A DNA stretch of 64,000 nucleotides, taken from the NCBI RefSeq assembly GCF_000420385.1, contig NZ_ATUV01000002.1, forward strand, positions 186,001-250,000, given 5' to 3'. The DNA comes from Hippea alviniae EP5-r. Its GTDB lineage: Bacteria; Campylobacterota_A; Desulfurellia; Desulfurellales; Hippeaceae. Position numbers and translations under genes: made by a program. Of this stretch, positions 1 to 8,519 are shown in pieces. The notes below the pieces were generated by a model. The model searched no databases, was not told the DNA's origin, and was given only the letters and a program-made list of their open reading frames with translations. Each line of letters begins with the position of its first letter. Positions within the stretch are counted from its first letter, which is position 1.

Positions 1-1753
1 CGCTGTCCTGTTCTTTATCAAGCACGGTAAGGACAGGTCTTATACCAGCTGGATAGTTGTAGGTTTCACCTATAATCATAGAATCGGCGTCTCCGCTTTT
101 CACCATCATAGCAGCAAAATAATTTGGTCTATGCTCCATAATGTAAGATGCTTCTCTGCGTGTTAGCCCTTTTCTTTTTCTCTCTTGATAGAGCATTTCG
201 GCATATTTTTCTGTCTTCTCATAATACAATGGATCTATAAACTCAATCTTATCAAGCAAACTCTCTTTTAGTCCAAGCTCTTTTATTTTCTTTGCAACAT
301 CGTCTTTTGTAAAACTTCGAGCACCTATAAATATTGGCTTTACGATACCTTCTTCCAAAGCATCCTGAACTGCTCGTAAAATATTTGCATCTGTTGTTTC
401 TGTAAATACAACCCTTTTTGGATCTGATTTTGCTTTATTGTAAATGTATCTTGTTACAGCCTTTGTTTTATCCAGTCTCTCTTTTAGGCTTTCTTTGTAC
501 TTTTCTATATCGAACTCATCTTCATCAATTTGAGCAACACCAGACTTTATAGCTGCTTCTGCAACAGCTGGTGCAACATAGAACAAGACTCTTGGGTCAA
601 AAGGTTTCGGTAGGATATACTCAGGTCCAAACTTAAGATTTTCAACACCGTATGCCTTCAAAACACTCTCTGGCACATCTTCCTTTGCAAGCTGAGCCAG
701 AGCTTTAGCTGCCGCCATCATCATCTCATCGTTAATCTGCGTTGCAAATGTATCGAGAGCACCTCTAAACAAAAATGGGAACGCTAAAACATTGTTTATC
801 TGGTTAGGGTAATCACTTCTTCCTGTTCCCATTATAACATTTGGATTAGCCCTTTTTGCAGCTTCGTATGTTATTTCTGGGTCTGGATTTGCCATAGCAA
901 AAATAATTGGCGGGTCAGCCATCTTTTTAACCATCTCTTCCGTAAGGATATTAGCTTTCGAAACCCCAACGAATATATCGGCACCTTCTATCGCTTCTTC
1001 AAGTGTTCTGGCCGATGTATCAGCAGCAAAAAACTCTTTATATTTATTCATCCTTTCAGTTCTGCCTTTATAAATAACACCTAAGGAGTCAAGCATTATA
1101 ATGTTCTCTCTTTTCAGTCCAAGAGTCATGTAAAACTTTGCACAAGCAATACCAGCAGCACCCGCTCCAACAACAACGAGCTTGCATTTAGATATATCTT
1201 TACCCGTTATCTCCAATGCATTAAGTAAAGCTGCACCGCTTATAACGGCTGTTCCGTGTTGGTCGTCGTGAAACACAGGTATCTTCATGCGCTTCTTTAA
1301 CTCATCTTCTATATAAAAACATTCAGGAGCTTTTATATCTTCCAAATTTATACCGCCAAAGGTTGGCTCTAAAGCAGCAACTATTTCTATAACCTTATCA
1401 GGGTCTGTCTCGTTTATTTCTATATCAAACACATCAATATCGGCAAAGTTTTTAAACAGATTGCCCTTACCTTCCATAACAGGTTTACTTGCAAGGGCAC
1501 CTATATTACCCAAACCCAAAACAGCCGTTCCATTGGATACAACAGCAACAAGATTGCTCTTTGATGTGTATCTGTAGGCAGCCTTTGGGTTTTCTGCTAT
1601 AACTTCACACACTTCAGCAACACCGGGTGTATAAGCTAAAGATAAGTCGTTCTGAGTCTGAAGTGGCTTTGTGGGCTTTACCTCTATTTTTCCGGGCCTT
1701 CCGCCCCTTGAATGATACTCCAAAGCCAACTCTCTAAGCTTGGAATGCTCCAT
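1..1753 (-). CDS. maeB: NADP-dependent malic enzyme, MaeB type (3' end outside window)
   Basis: Oxidative decarboxylation of malate to pyruvate and CO2 in the cytoplasm. The visible 584 codons start [21 protein letters not shown] and continue with the malic-enzyme stretch [14 protein letters not shown]. Conserved blocks for the NAD(P)-binding domain follow toward the left edge, and the last part in view reads as the phosphotransacetylase-like C-terminal domain seen in about 750-residue bacterial MaeB proteins. The ATG at 1753 is preceded by a strong AAGGAGGG ribosome site. The gene is cut by the window start, so its C-terminus is not visible. With PEP synthase at 19655 it fits an anaplerotic and gluconeogenic C3/C4 node. 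The phosphotransacetylase domain is probably structural or regulatory (family knowledge). Confidence 0.93.
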   Translation of the reverse strand, partial: MEHSKLRELALEYHSRGGRPGKIEVKPTKPLQTQNDLSLAYTPGVAEVCEVIAENPKAAYRYTSKSNLVAVVSNGTAVLGLGNIGALASKPVMEGKGNLFKNFADIDVFDIEINETDPDKVIEIVAALEPTFGGINLEDIKAPECFYIEDELKKRMKIPVFHDDQHGTAVISGAALLNALEITGKDISKCKLVVVGAGAAGIACAKFYMTLGLKRENIIMLDSLGVIYKGRTERMNKYKEFFAADTSARTLEEAIEGADIFVGVSKANILTEEMVKKMADPPIIFAMANPDPEITYEAAKRANPNVIMGTGRSDYPNQINNVLAFPFLFRGALDTFATQINDEMMMAAAKALAQLAKEDVPESVLKAYGVENLKFGPEYILPKPFDPRVLFYVAPAVAEAAIKSGVAQIDEDEFDIEKYKESLKERLDKTKAVTRYIYNKAKSDPKRVVFTETTDANILRAVQDALEEGIVKPIFIGARSFTKDDVAKKIKELGLKESLLDKIEFIDPLYYEKTEKYAEMLYQERKRKGLTRREASYIMEHRPNYFAAMMVKSGDADSMIIGETYNYPAGIRPVLTVLDKEQDS

Positions 1754-1816
1754 TCACTAACCCTCCTTTACGCATTTCTAACTATTTTTTATATTCTAAA
1801 AACAATAAAGTGTCAA

Positions 1817-2566
1817 TTAAATTTTTTGCCATTTTTTCGTTAATGTTTTTACCATAAAGTAGTTAGATAAACAAACGGTTGTTGTTATGGCAGCAACTAT
1901 GCTTATTTGATAAAAAACGGCTTGATTCGGATTAACACCTGATAGTATCTGCCCTGTCATCATACCAGGCAGAAAAACAATACCCATTCCGCTTGCAGAA
2001 GCAAGAGACGGCAGTATAGAAGCCTTAAGAGCTGACCTTCCTATAAACTTTAAAGCTTCTTCTTCTGTTGCACCAAGACAGAGCAAATCTTCTATTCTGC
2101 CTTTACTATCCTTGTATGAAGAGAAGAATCTCTCTATGCCTATGGTTGTCGAATTCATAGAATTGCCAACTATCATACCCGCAAGCACGATAAAATAACG
2201 GGCATTTAAAGACTCAAGACCAACAACACCAAACAGCATAACAACAAGCACAGCAAAACTCGACAGAAGAATGGACAAAAATATATACCAACTCAAGCCT
2301 GAAAAGTTAACTCCGGCACGCTTAACAACAATCCTTGAAGCAAAGTATATCATCAAAAGGTAAATCAACATATTTAAGATGGTTTTATCCCAAACAAATA
2401 CATAAGATAAAACAAACCCTGCAGCAAAAAGCTGAAGGGACATTCTAATAAAAGAAACCAAAATATCCTTCTCAAGTCTGAGCCTTTCAAAATACGAGAT
2501 ACCCAAAACAATTAAAAGTAATAAATAAGATATTAGTAAACCTTCAAAGGTTATCTGTTTTATCAT
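1817..2566 (-). CDS. fetB: FetB-like (UPF0014) ABC transporter permease
   Basis: Inner-membrane permease of about 249 residues with several hydrophobic helices, of the UPF0014/YbbM family. The E. coli member FetB works with FetA in iron export and peroxide resistance (family knowledge). The conserved GNSMNS stretch and a C-terminal SGVNPNQAVFYQ segment are visible. I prefer the ATG at 2566 because GGAGAG lies just before it; a four-codon-longer start at 2578 has a poorer ribosome site. It overlaps the end of the ATPase gene by 23 bases, so the two are translationally coupled. The substrate cannot be read from sequence. Confidence 0.85.
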   Translation of the reverse strand: MIKQITFEGLLISYLLLLIVLGISYFERLRLEKDILVSFIRMSLQLFAAGFVLSYVFVWDKTILNMLIYLLMIYFASRIVVKRAGVNFSGLSWYIFLSILLSSFAVLVVMLFGVVGLESLNARYFIVLAGMIVGNSMNSTTIGIERFFSSYKDSKGRIEDLLCLGATEEEALKFIGRSALKASILPSLASASGMGIVFLPGMMTGQILSGVNPNQAVFYQISIVAAITTTVCLSNYFMVKTLTKKWQKI

Positions 2567-3191
2567 GAAGCTCTCCATTCTCTATTGTTATAATCCTGTT
2601 GGCAAACTTAACAGCCGATGTTTCATGTGAAACAGTGATACACACCCTATCCTTACAATAGCTTTTCAAAAATTCAAAAACCGTCTCGATAAGCTCGCTA
2701 TCCAATCCCGTTGTTGGCTCATCTAAAAGCAAAACAGATGGTTTGAGTATCAAAGCCCTTATCAATGCAACCCTTTGTTTTTCTCCACCTGAAAGCTCAT
2801 CAACCTTCAAACTTAAAAATTTCTCGCTCATTCCAAACAACTCAAAAAGCTTTATAACTTCAGCTTTATCAAAAAGTTTGCCTTTATTGGGTTCGAACTC
2901 AAACGGCATAAGCAGTGTATCAAGAACCGTATCGATAAAGAAAAAATCACCCTGCTTGAGCATTATACACTCTCTTCGCCAGAATCTATCTCTCTTTTCT
3001 ATCTTTTTATCGTTAAAAATTACAAAACCAGAGATAGGTTTAATAAGAAGAGCTATTGTCTTTAGCAGTGTTGATTTACCAGAGCCAGAATGAGCCATAA
3101 GCAGAGTTAAACCATTCCCTATATCCATATCCGCATAAACTATACCCTTTCTATTGTATCCTGCTGTCAAATGGTTTAACTTCAAAACCAT
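2544..3191 (-). CDS. fetA: FetA-like ABC transporter ATP-binding protein
   Basis: ATPase of 215 residues that should energise the FetB-like permease encoded downstream. It shows Walker A HSGSGKST near residue 35, a Q-loop region, the signature LSGGEKQR near 133, Walker B VLLLDEPTTGLD near 153 and the switch histidine in VSHE near 188. It is a small single-domain ATPase, as in FetA/YbbL. Its start lies only 34 bp from the divergent radical SAM gene, so the two promoters must overlap. A 16-bp parS-like palindrome lies within the coding sequence at codons for SHETS (2619-2634). Confidence 0.88.
   Translation of the reverse strand: MVLKLNHLTAGYNRKGIVYADMDIGNGLTLLMAHSGSGKSTLLKTIALLIKPISGFVIFNDKKIEKRDRFWRRECIMLKQGDFFFIDTVLDTLLMPFEFEPNKGKLFDKAEVIKLFELFGMSEKFLSLKVDELSGGEKQRVALIRALILKPSVLLLDEPTTGLDSELIETVFEFLKSYCKDRVCITVSHETSAVKFANRIITIENGELHDKTDNL
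2619..2634. promoter_or_regulatory. parS-like centromere site 1 (inside fetA)
   Basis: TGTTTCATGTGAAACA, a near-perfect palindrome differing by one central base from the widespread ParB site TGTTTCACGTGAAACA. An identical 16-mer occurs at 9868. ParB binding sites commonly lie in or between genes close to oriC. No parA/parB gene is in this window, so function is inferred from the motif only. Confidence 0.72.
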
Positions 3192-3218
3192 TGCTTTTTC
3201 CTTTCCTTTAATTATACT
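3191..3218 (+). promoter_or_regulatory. Candidate promoter of the KamA-like gene
   Basis: TTGCTT (3191-3196), 16-bp spacer, TATACT (3213-3218). Expected transcription start is about 3225, directly at the ATG at 3226, so the message may be leaderless. There is no Shine-Dalgarno sequence in the 34-bp divergent gap. Confidence 0.5.
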
Positions 3219-3225
3219 TTGAAAG

Positions 3226-4143
3226 ATGGGTAATGTAAAACTAAACGGATATTTAACTTCTATAATTCATAAGGAAGGAGTAAAAAAGCAGTTTAAGTTT
3301 GAAGCAAAACTCCTAAAACAGAACGGCACAAAAGACCCACTAAATGAAAAAAGGTTTACCAAAGCAAAGGGCTTAATACACAGATACCCAGATAGGGTGG
3401 TATTGACAATAACAAACCAATGCTTTGTATACTGCAATTTCTGCTTTAGAAAGCACAACTGGGAAGAGTTTGAAGGTTTCGATTTAAACGAAGCAGAAAA
3501 TTACATAAGAAACCATCCAAGCATAAGAGAAGTGCTTATAAGCGGCGGTGACCCTTTAACGCTCTCAAACAGGGAACTTGAAAATATACTAAAAAGAATC
3601 AAGGACATACCCAATATAAAAATCATACGAATAGGAAGCAGGGTATTAACAGCGTTTCCACAGCGTATAGATGAAAAATTAATAAACATTCTAAGAAAAT
3701 ACCTGCCACTCTGGTTTGCAATCCACATAAATCACCCTGATGAGATAACAGAACTATTTAAGACAAAAGCAAGAATGCTAATAGAAACAGGCATAACAAT
3801 CGTTTCACAAACTGTTCTGCTCAAGGAGATAAACGACAACTCTCACACACTTGAAGAGTTATTCTGCAAACTCGTTGAAATAGGCATAAAACCCTATTAC
3901 TTATTTGGATGCGACCAAGCAGAAGCAAATGAAGATTATAGAGTTTCAATTGATAAAGCATTAAGAATTATGGAAGACTTAAGGTTTAGAATTAGTGGCT
4001 TATGTATGCCGGTTTTTGCATTTGACTTACCAGAAGGTGGCGGTAAAGTAGTTTTAGAACCAGACAGGATAATAAAAAGAGTCAAAAACAGATACATTTT
4101 TAGAAACTTTGAAGGGAGAAAGATACCCTATGAAGATGTTTGA
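3226..4143 (+). CDS. KamA/EpmB-family radical SAM aminomutase-like protein
   Basis: Radical S-adenosylmethionine, PLP-dependent enzyme of the lysine 2,3-aminomutase family. The CxxxCxxC iron-sulfur motif is CFVYCNFC near residue 66, followed by FRKHNW. The SAM-binding stretch SGGDPLTLS is near 106. The PLP lysine is in LPEGGGK near residue 272. At 305 residues it is shorter than classical KamA (about 416) and closer to EpmB (about 340), so the product may be free beta-lysine or a modified protein lysine such as that on EF-P. The sequence does not decide. It is the first gene of an apparent unit with the MoaE-like and deacetylase genes. Confidence 0.75.
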   Translation: MGNVKLNGYLTSIIHKEGVKKQFKFEAKLLKQNGTKDPLNEKRFTKAKGLIHRYPDRVVLTITNQCFVYCNFCFRKHNWEEFEGFDLNEAENYIRNHPSIREVLISGGDPLTLSNRELENILKRIKDIPNIKIIRIGSRVLTAFPQRIDEKLINILRKYLPLWFAIHINHPDEITELFKTKARMLIETGITIVSQTVLLKEINDNSHTLEELFCKLVEIGIKPYYLFGCDQAEANEDYRVSIDKALRIMEDLRFRISGLCMPVFAFDLPEGGGKVVLEPDRIIKRVKNRYIFRNFEGRKIPYEDV

Positions 4144-4489
4144 TATAAACAGAACAATAGAAGAGATAAAAAATAGCTCAAACATTGACAATCTTGGCAT
4201 GATACTTATGCACAACGGTATTGTAAGGGCAACATCAAAAGATGGAAGAAAGATTAGCTTTATGGAGCTTGATTACGATGAGAAAAAATTAAAAGAGCTC
4301 GTTGAGTATGCAAATAAACAGAGCTTTGTAGAGAAGTGCGTTGTTTGGATAAACAAGGGAAAGTTAAATATTGGTGATGACATAATGTTTGTTGTGCTTG
4401 CAGGAACAGACAGAAAAAGGCTCTTGCCACTGTTTGAAGAGATAATTGAAAAACTCAAAAAAGAGATAGTCAAGGAGATAGAAAGATGA
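4130..4489 (+). CDS. MoaE-like molybdopterin synthase large-subunit-fold protein
   Basis: Protein of 119 residues with the general pattern of MoaE: an N-terminal G-x-I-x-x-x-G-x-VR strand (GMILMHNGIVRATSKDGRKIS), a central helix, and a C-terminal helix after VVLAGTDRKRLLPLFEEIIEKLKK. The usual MoaE catalytic ending containing IWKKE is absent, so activity in molybdopterin synthesis is doubtful. The start at 4130 follows GAAGGGAG and overlaps the upstream gene by 14 bases; an ATG at 4136 is also possible. Its stop overlaps the next start by four bases. No moaD is nearby. Confidence 0.55.
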   Translation: MKMFDINRTIEEIKNSSNIDNLGMILMHNGIVRATSKDGRKISFMELDYDEKKLKELVEYANKQSFVEKCVVWINKGKLNIGDDIMFVVLAGTDRKRLLPLFEEIIEKLKKEIVKEIER

Positions 4490-5502
4490 GAAAAGCGGCA
4501 ACGGTGATGCTAATTATATTTATCTTTACAATACTCAAAGCAAACGCTTGCACAATCCTAATCTATCACAAGGTCGGAGACAACAGAACACCAAGCACAA
4601 ATGTATCAATAGAAAGATTCAAAGAACAGATGCAGTACCTAATAGAAAACAATTACAGAATAATGCCCTTAAAGGAACTCGTTAACTTAATAGAAAAGAG
4701 AAAGAATTTGCCCAAAAAGTGCGTAGTTATAACATTTGACGATGGATATAGAAGCGTATTTAAAAATGCCTTTCCTATTATAAAAAGATACAAGATACCA
4801 GCCACTGTATTTCTTCCAACAGAAGCGATAGAGAAACACTATCCAGACTATTTAACAATGAAACAGATAAAGATAATGCAACAGTATAATATCGATTTTC
4901 AATCACACAGTTATTCGCACCCACACTTTACAAATCCACCCAAAGGATTAACAAAAGAAAAGTATAAAGCTTGGATAAAAAATGACCTTAAAAAAAGTAT
5001 CGAGTTTTTTGAAAAGTATTTGGGATACAAGCCTTACGCCTTTGCTATACCGTATGGCGATTACAACAAAACCGTCATAGAGAGTGCTAAAGAGCTGGGC
5101 TTTAAAGCAATACTAACTCAAGATGCAACAGCTTTAAACAAAAATACACCACTCTGGCTTCTTCCAAGACAACCAATCTTAGGCAAATACTGGTCAACAA
5201 TGAAACACTTCAAAGAGATACTAAACGAAACATATCTTGATGTTAAAAAAAGAATACCCGACATAGGAGATACCGCTCAGCCTTCAATTATCGGCGGCAT
5301 TGTGAATGGTATAGACAGATACAAACCAAACTCTTTTAAGGTTTATTGCTCCCAATACGGCTGGATAAAGGCGAATACAAAGGGTAATCTTGTATTCATA
5401 AAAGCACCAAAATTGACAAAGAGAGTCCAACGGGTGGGCATCATGGCTTTAAAGAAAAACGGCAAAGTAGCAAAAACGCTTTGGATGATTGTGGTAGAAT
5501 AA
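4486..5502 (+). CDS. Secreted polysaccharide deacetylase
   Basis: Carbohydrate esterase family 4-type enzyme of 338 residues with an N-terminal signal peptide (MRKAATVMLIIFIFTILKANA). The metal-site motif TFDDGYRS is near residue 85 and the paired histidines are in SHSYSHPHF near 142. IPYGDYN near 187 is the barrel-closing motif. About 80 C-terminal residues (from about 255) after the esterase domain look like a small beta domain, perhaps SH3-like for wall binding (inference). It probably removes acetyl groups from peptidoglycan or an exopolysaccharide in the periplasm. Its ATG overlaps the MoaE-like stop (ATGA). Confidence 0.85.
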   Translation: MRKAATVMLIIFIFTILKANACTILIYHKVGDNRTPSTNVSIERFKEQMQYLIENNYRIMPLKELVNLIEKRKNLPKKCVVITFDDGYRSVFKNAFPIIKRYKIPATVFLPTEAIEKHYPDYLTMKQIKIMQQYNIDFQSHSYSHPHFTNPPKGLTKEKYKAWIKNDLKKSIEFFEKYLGYKPYAFAIPYGDYNKTVIESAKELGFKAILTQDATALNKNTPLWLLPRQPILGKYWSTMKHFKEILNETYLDVKKRIPDIGDTAQPSIIGGIVNGIDRYKPNSFKVYCSQYGWIKANTKGNLVFIKAPKLTKRVQRVGIMALKKNGKVAKTLWMIVVE

Positions 5503-5559
5503 AGTATTACACAATTGATTTTCCAAAAAAAGTATTCTTGTAAAAGTAAAGGTAATGCT

Positions 5560-5955
5560 ATGAATATAGTAATAGATACTTCGGCCATTATAGCTGTTAT
5601 ATTAGGAGAGCCAGAGAGAAATAGCATTATAGAAATAACAACAGGAGCAACATTGATAGCTCCAGAATCTGTATATTGGGAAATCGGTAATGCTTTTTCA
5701 GCTATGTTCAAAAAGAAAAAAGCTGATTTAGAAAAGACAAAAATAGCACTCTCTATCTTCGAAAAAATTCCAATAAAATATATAAAAGAGATCGAATTAG
5801 ATAAATCTTTGGAAATTTCTTACCAAGCAAACATATATTGCTACGATGCTTATCTTTTAAGACGTTGCTTAAAATATCACGCTCCCTTGATAACCTTAGA
5901 TAAAAAGTTAATACAAATTGCCAAAAGCATCTCAGTAAAAGTACTGGAGGTATAA
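5560..5955 (+). CDS. PIN-domain toxin (VapC-like ribonuclease)
   Basis: PIN-domain protein of 131 residues. Acidic residues expected for metal-dependent RNA cleavage are visible: the D in VIDTSAI near residue 5, the E in VYWEIGNA near 42, the D in YCYDAYLL near 95, and LDKK near 114. The ATG at 5560 follows AAAGG; an in-frame start at 5515 would add 15 residues without PIN character. A small antitoxin frame follows at once, with GGAGG between the two genes. This toxin-first order is found in some PIN pairs. Confidence 0.82.
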   Translation: MNIVIDTSAIIAVILGEPERNSIIEITTGATLIAPESVYWEIGNAFSAMFKKKKADLEKTKIALSIFEKIPIKYIKEIELDKSLEISYQANIYCYDAYLLRRCLKYHAPLITLDKKLIQIAKSISVKVLEV

Positions 5956-5957
5956 AA

Positions 5958-6187
5958 ATGACACTTATATATACATATTCAAATGATAAAGACAAATTCA
6001 CAGAAATTTTAGACAAAGCTGAGAAAGAAGGTGAAGTTTTAATAAAAAGAGATAATGGAAAGTTATTTATTTTGAAACCTATCAAAGAAAAAACATCTCC
6101 TTTAAAAATGTTGAAAGCATTAATTTAGACATATCTACAGAAGAAATTGTTTCTATTATAAGAGAAAGCAGAGAAACTCACAAATAA
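5958..6187 (+). pseudogene. Small antitoxin with a -1 frame break at a slippery heptamer
   Basis: Antitoxin partner of the PIN gene, with a strong GGAGG before the ATG at 5958. The first frame gives MTLIYTYSNDKDKFTEILDK...VLIKRDNGKLFILKPIKEKTSPLK and then runs out at 6128 after KMLKALI. In the -1 frame the expected C-terminal toxin-binding tail continues (NVESINLDISTEEIVSII RESRETHK) to a stop at 6187. The switch point is TTTAAAA at 6101-6107, phased T TTA AAA, which is the X XXY YYZ pattern of programmed -1 frameshifting. It may be a recoded gene, a recent one-base deletion or a sequencing error. Confidence 0.65.
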
Positions 6188-6219
6188 ACCTTACAATCTT
6201 CTCAAACAGCCTAAAAATG

Positions 6220-6248
6220 TTGAATTCTTAATCGTTTATGGTTATACT
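6220..6248 (+). promoter_or_regulatory. Promoter of the rpmH operon
   Basis: TTGAAT (6220-6225), 17-bp spacer, TATACT (6243-6248). Predicted start of transcription is about 6255, giving a leader of about 26 bases that holds AAGGAGG before rpmH. It lies downstream of the antitoxin stop and upstream of the first gene of the ribosomal protein/YidC operon. Confidence 0.7.
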
Positions 6249-6280
6249 TCTCATCGCCAAAAAGAAAAGGAGGTTTGACA

Positions 6281-6415
6281 ATGAAAAGGACATTTCAACC
6301 ACACAATAAACCAAGAAAGAGAACTCACGGTTTTAGGGCAAGAATGAAAACGGCTGGTGGAAGAAAGGTTCTATCCAGAAGGAGAGCAAAGGGCAGAAAG
6401 AGATTGACAGTCTAA
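6281..6415 (+). CDS. rpmH: 50S ribosomal protein bL34
   Basis: Complete 44-residue L34: starts [19 protein letters not shown] and ends GRKRLTV, with the usual very basic C-terminus. AAAAGGAGG precedes the ATG by eight bases. It heads the conserved block rpmH-rnpA-yidD-yidC-mnmE-mnmG-rsmG. Confidence 0.98.
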   Translation: MKRTFQPHNKPRKRTHGFRARMKTAGGRKVLSRRRAKGRKRLTV

Positions 6416-6744
6416 AGAAGCAGTTTAAATCTCTAAAGTCTAACGAGTTTAAGGAAGTATATACAAAAGGGAAAAAGATAGTAACGTCGTTTTATGTATT
6501 ATTCATTTTAAAGGGCAAAGAAGAGCTTAAAGTTGGCGTCGTTGCAAGTAAAAAAATAGGTAAAGCCGTTAAAAGAAACAGAGCAAAACGAAGATTGAGA
6601 GAGATTGTAAGGTTGTCTCAACCGTTTTTGAGTAAAAATATGTGGCTTGTGCTTGTGGCACGAAAGGGCATACTGAAGGCTGACTTTTGGCAAGCTCAAA
6701 AGCTGTTTCTAAATAAGATAAAAAATGAGACAGATAGTGTCTAA
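6403..6744 (+). CDS. rnpA: Ribonuclease P protein component, apparent ATT start
   Basis: Protein subunit of RNase P, which assists the catalytic RNA in trimming tRNA 5' ends. The signature [14 protein letters not shown] is near residue 50, with [13 protein letters not shown] just before it. The reading frame is open from 6337 but contains no ATG, GTG or TTG before the conserved N-terminal part. The best start is ATT at 6403, preceded by AAAGGG at proper distance and giving (M)[15 protein letters not shown], 113 residues. It overlaps rpmH by 13 bases. A rare AUU start suggests IF3-sensitive, low-level expression (inference). Confidence 0.9.
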   Translation: MDSLKKQFKSLKSNEFKEVYTKGKKIVTSFYVLFILKGKEELKVGVVASKKIGKAVKRNRAKRRLREIVRLSQPFLSKNMWLVLVARKGILKADFWQAQKLFLNKIKNETDSV

Positions 6745-6988
6745 TATTTTAATAGGTGCAATAAAGTTCTATCAAAGATTCATATCGCCATTACACAGAC
6801 CGTCGTGCAGATTTTATCCAACATGCTCTAATTATTCGATAGAAGCAATAAGAAAATTTGGACCATTTCAAGGCTCGTTAATGGCAATATGGCGTATCTT
6901 AAGATGTGGGCCGTGGAGTGCAGGCGGATACGACCCGCCAGAAAAACCACTATTTGAATTTAAAAGGAGAGAAAATGGGAAGCTATGA
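6725..6988 (+). CDS. yidD: Membrane protein insertion efficiency factor YidD
   Basis: Complete 87-residue YidD. It has an N-terminal amphipathic helix followed by [27 protein letters not shown], the conserved cysteine-rich signature, and the C-terminal [13 protein letters not shown]. It acts at the inner membrane beside YidC. It overlaps rnpA by 20 bases and yidC by 14, so the three genes are tightly coupled. Confidence 0.96.
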   Translation: MRQIVSNILIGAIKFYQRFISPLHRPSCRFYPTCSNYSIEAIRKFGPFQGSLMAIWRILRCGPWSAGGYDPPEKPLFEFKRRENGKL

Positions 6989-8519
6989 AAAAAGGGCTCT
7001 GATAGCGATTTTGATAGTAACTCTCTTAATTACAGCATACACATACTTCTTTTTACCAAAAACAACTCCAAAGCAGCCACAACAAGAACCAAACAAACAG
7101 ACAACCGTATCCCAACAAGCTACCAAAGAAACAAAAACTACAAAGAAAAACGAGAAACTCATAACCATAAACACAGACAATTACATAATGAAAATATCGA
7201 GCATAAACGGAGCTATAAAAGAGCTGATTCTTAAAAAATACAGTGTGCAGGAGAGAAAGGTTACGCTTGTAAAAAGCACAGGATATTACAATACACTTGA
7301 AACCGTATTTGCCGACAAGTCAATAGAAAATATGGAAGAGACAAAACCATATAAGGTTGACTCCTACAACATAGACTTAACCAAGCCAAACCAAACATAC
7401 ACACTCAAACTCGTAAAAGAAGACAACGCAACAAAGATAGTAAAAACCTATTACTTCAAAAACGGCCAATATGACTTTAAATTAAGCGTGAAAGTCTTTA
7501 AAAATGACAAGCCTGAACATGTGGCATTCTCAATCTATGCAGGACCAGACTTAGGAGATTTGCAAAAGAGCAAGTACTCACATCTCGGTGCTGTGGCTTT
7601 AGTTAATAACGACAAAATAAGAACAGACAAAAAGATAAAACCAGACGAAGATATCCACTGGATAGCACTTGAGAGCAAATACTTCTGCTTAGCATTTATC
7701 CCCGAACATTCAAACTCTATAGAAGCAGGATATACGAAATTAAACGATGGCAACTACATTTATGCCAACTTTAAAACGCCAGCGGAGATAACCATATACA
7801 GCGGGCCAAAAAGCAAAGAGACAATAGCATCCGTTGACCACAAGCTTGAAAAAATCATACGCTTTGGCATGTTTGGTTTCATAGGAAAACCGCTTCTTTA
7901 TGTCCTAAATTGGCTTTACTCCATCTTTGGCAACTACGGTGTCGCAATCATTATACTAACACTAATCATAAGGCTCATATTCTATCCCTTAAGTTTCAAA
8001 TCATACAAATCAATGAAAGAGATGGCAAAGCTTCAACCAAAATTGAAAGAATTGCAGGCAAAATACAAGGGCAAACCCGAACAGTTGAACAAAGCCACGA
8101 TGGAGCTATACAAAAAACACAAAGTCAACCCATTCGGCGGCTGTCTACCTATTCTCATTCAGATACCTGTCTTCTTTGCTCTTTACAATGTTCTGCTTAA
8201 CGCCATCGAGTTAAGAGGAGCACCATTCATCCTTTGGATAACAGACTTGAGCTCCAAAGACCCATATTATGTTTTGCCAATCATAATGGGCCTGACTATG
8301 TACATACAACAGAAACTGACACCTGCAACAATGGACCCAACACAGCAAAAAATAATGATGTTTATGCCCATTATATTCACAATTATGTTTATGAGTTTTC
8401 CAAGCGGTTTGGTGCTCTACTGGACAACAAACAACCTACTAACAATCCTGCAGCAGTTTATTGATTCAAAAATTCTGCAGGCTCAAGAGAAGAAACTGAA
8501 GCTAAAAAATGCAGGCTGA
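6975..8519 (+). CDS. yidC: Membrane protein insertase YidC
   Basis: Inner-membrane insertase of 514 residues. It has an N-terminal membrane helix ([20 protein letters not shown]), a low-complexity T/K/Q linker and a large periplasmic beta domain to about residue 320. The conserved five-helix core follows, including [19 protein letters not shown] and [20 protein letters not shown]. The start at 6975 is chosen for the AAAGGAG directly upstream. The long periplasmic domain is typical of Gram-negative YidC. No jag/khpB gene follows, unlike in many relatives. Confidence 0.96.
   Translation: MGSYEKRALIAILIVTLLITAYTYFFLPKTTPKQPQQEPNKQTTVSQQATKETKTTKKNEKLITINTDNYIMKISSINGAIKELILKKYSVQERKVTLVKSTGYYNTLETVFADKSIENMEETKPYKVDSYNIDLTKPNQTYTLKLVKEDNATKIVKTYYFKNGQYDFKLSVKVFKNDKPEHVAFSIYAGPDLGDLQKSKYSHLGAVALVNNDKIRTDKKIKPDEDIHWIALESKYFCLAFIPEHSNSIEAGYTKLNDGNYIYANFKTPAEITIYSGPKSKETIASVDHKLEKIIRFGMFGFIGKPLLYVLNWLYSIFGNYGVAIIILTLIIRLIFYPLSFKSYKSMKEMAKLQPKLKELQAKYKGKPEQLNKATMELYKKHKVNPFGGCLPILIQIPVFFALYNVLLNAIELRGAPFILWITDLSSKDPYYVLPIIMGLTMYIQQKLTPATMDPTQQKIMMFMPIIFTIMFMSFPSGLVLYWTTNNLLTILQQFIDSKILQAQEKKLKLKNAG

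Noticed and set aside
2743-3093. Long plus-strand open frame across fetA
   Set aside because: Fully antisense to a gene with clear Walker motifs, and has no recognisable family sequence.
7910-8464. Open frames in alternative phase inside yidC
   Set aside because: They are overlapping shadows of the conserved YidC core and have atypical composition.
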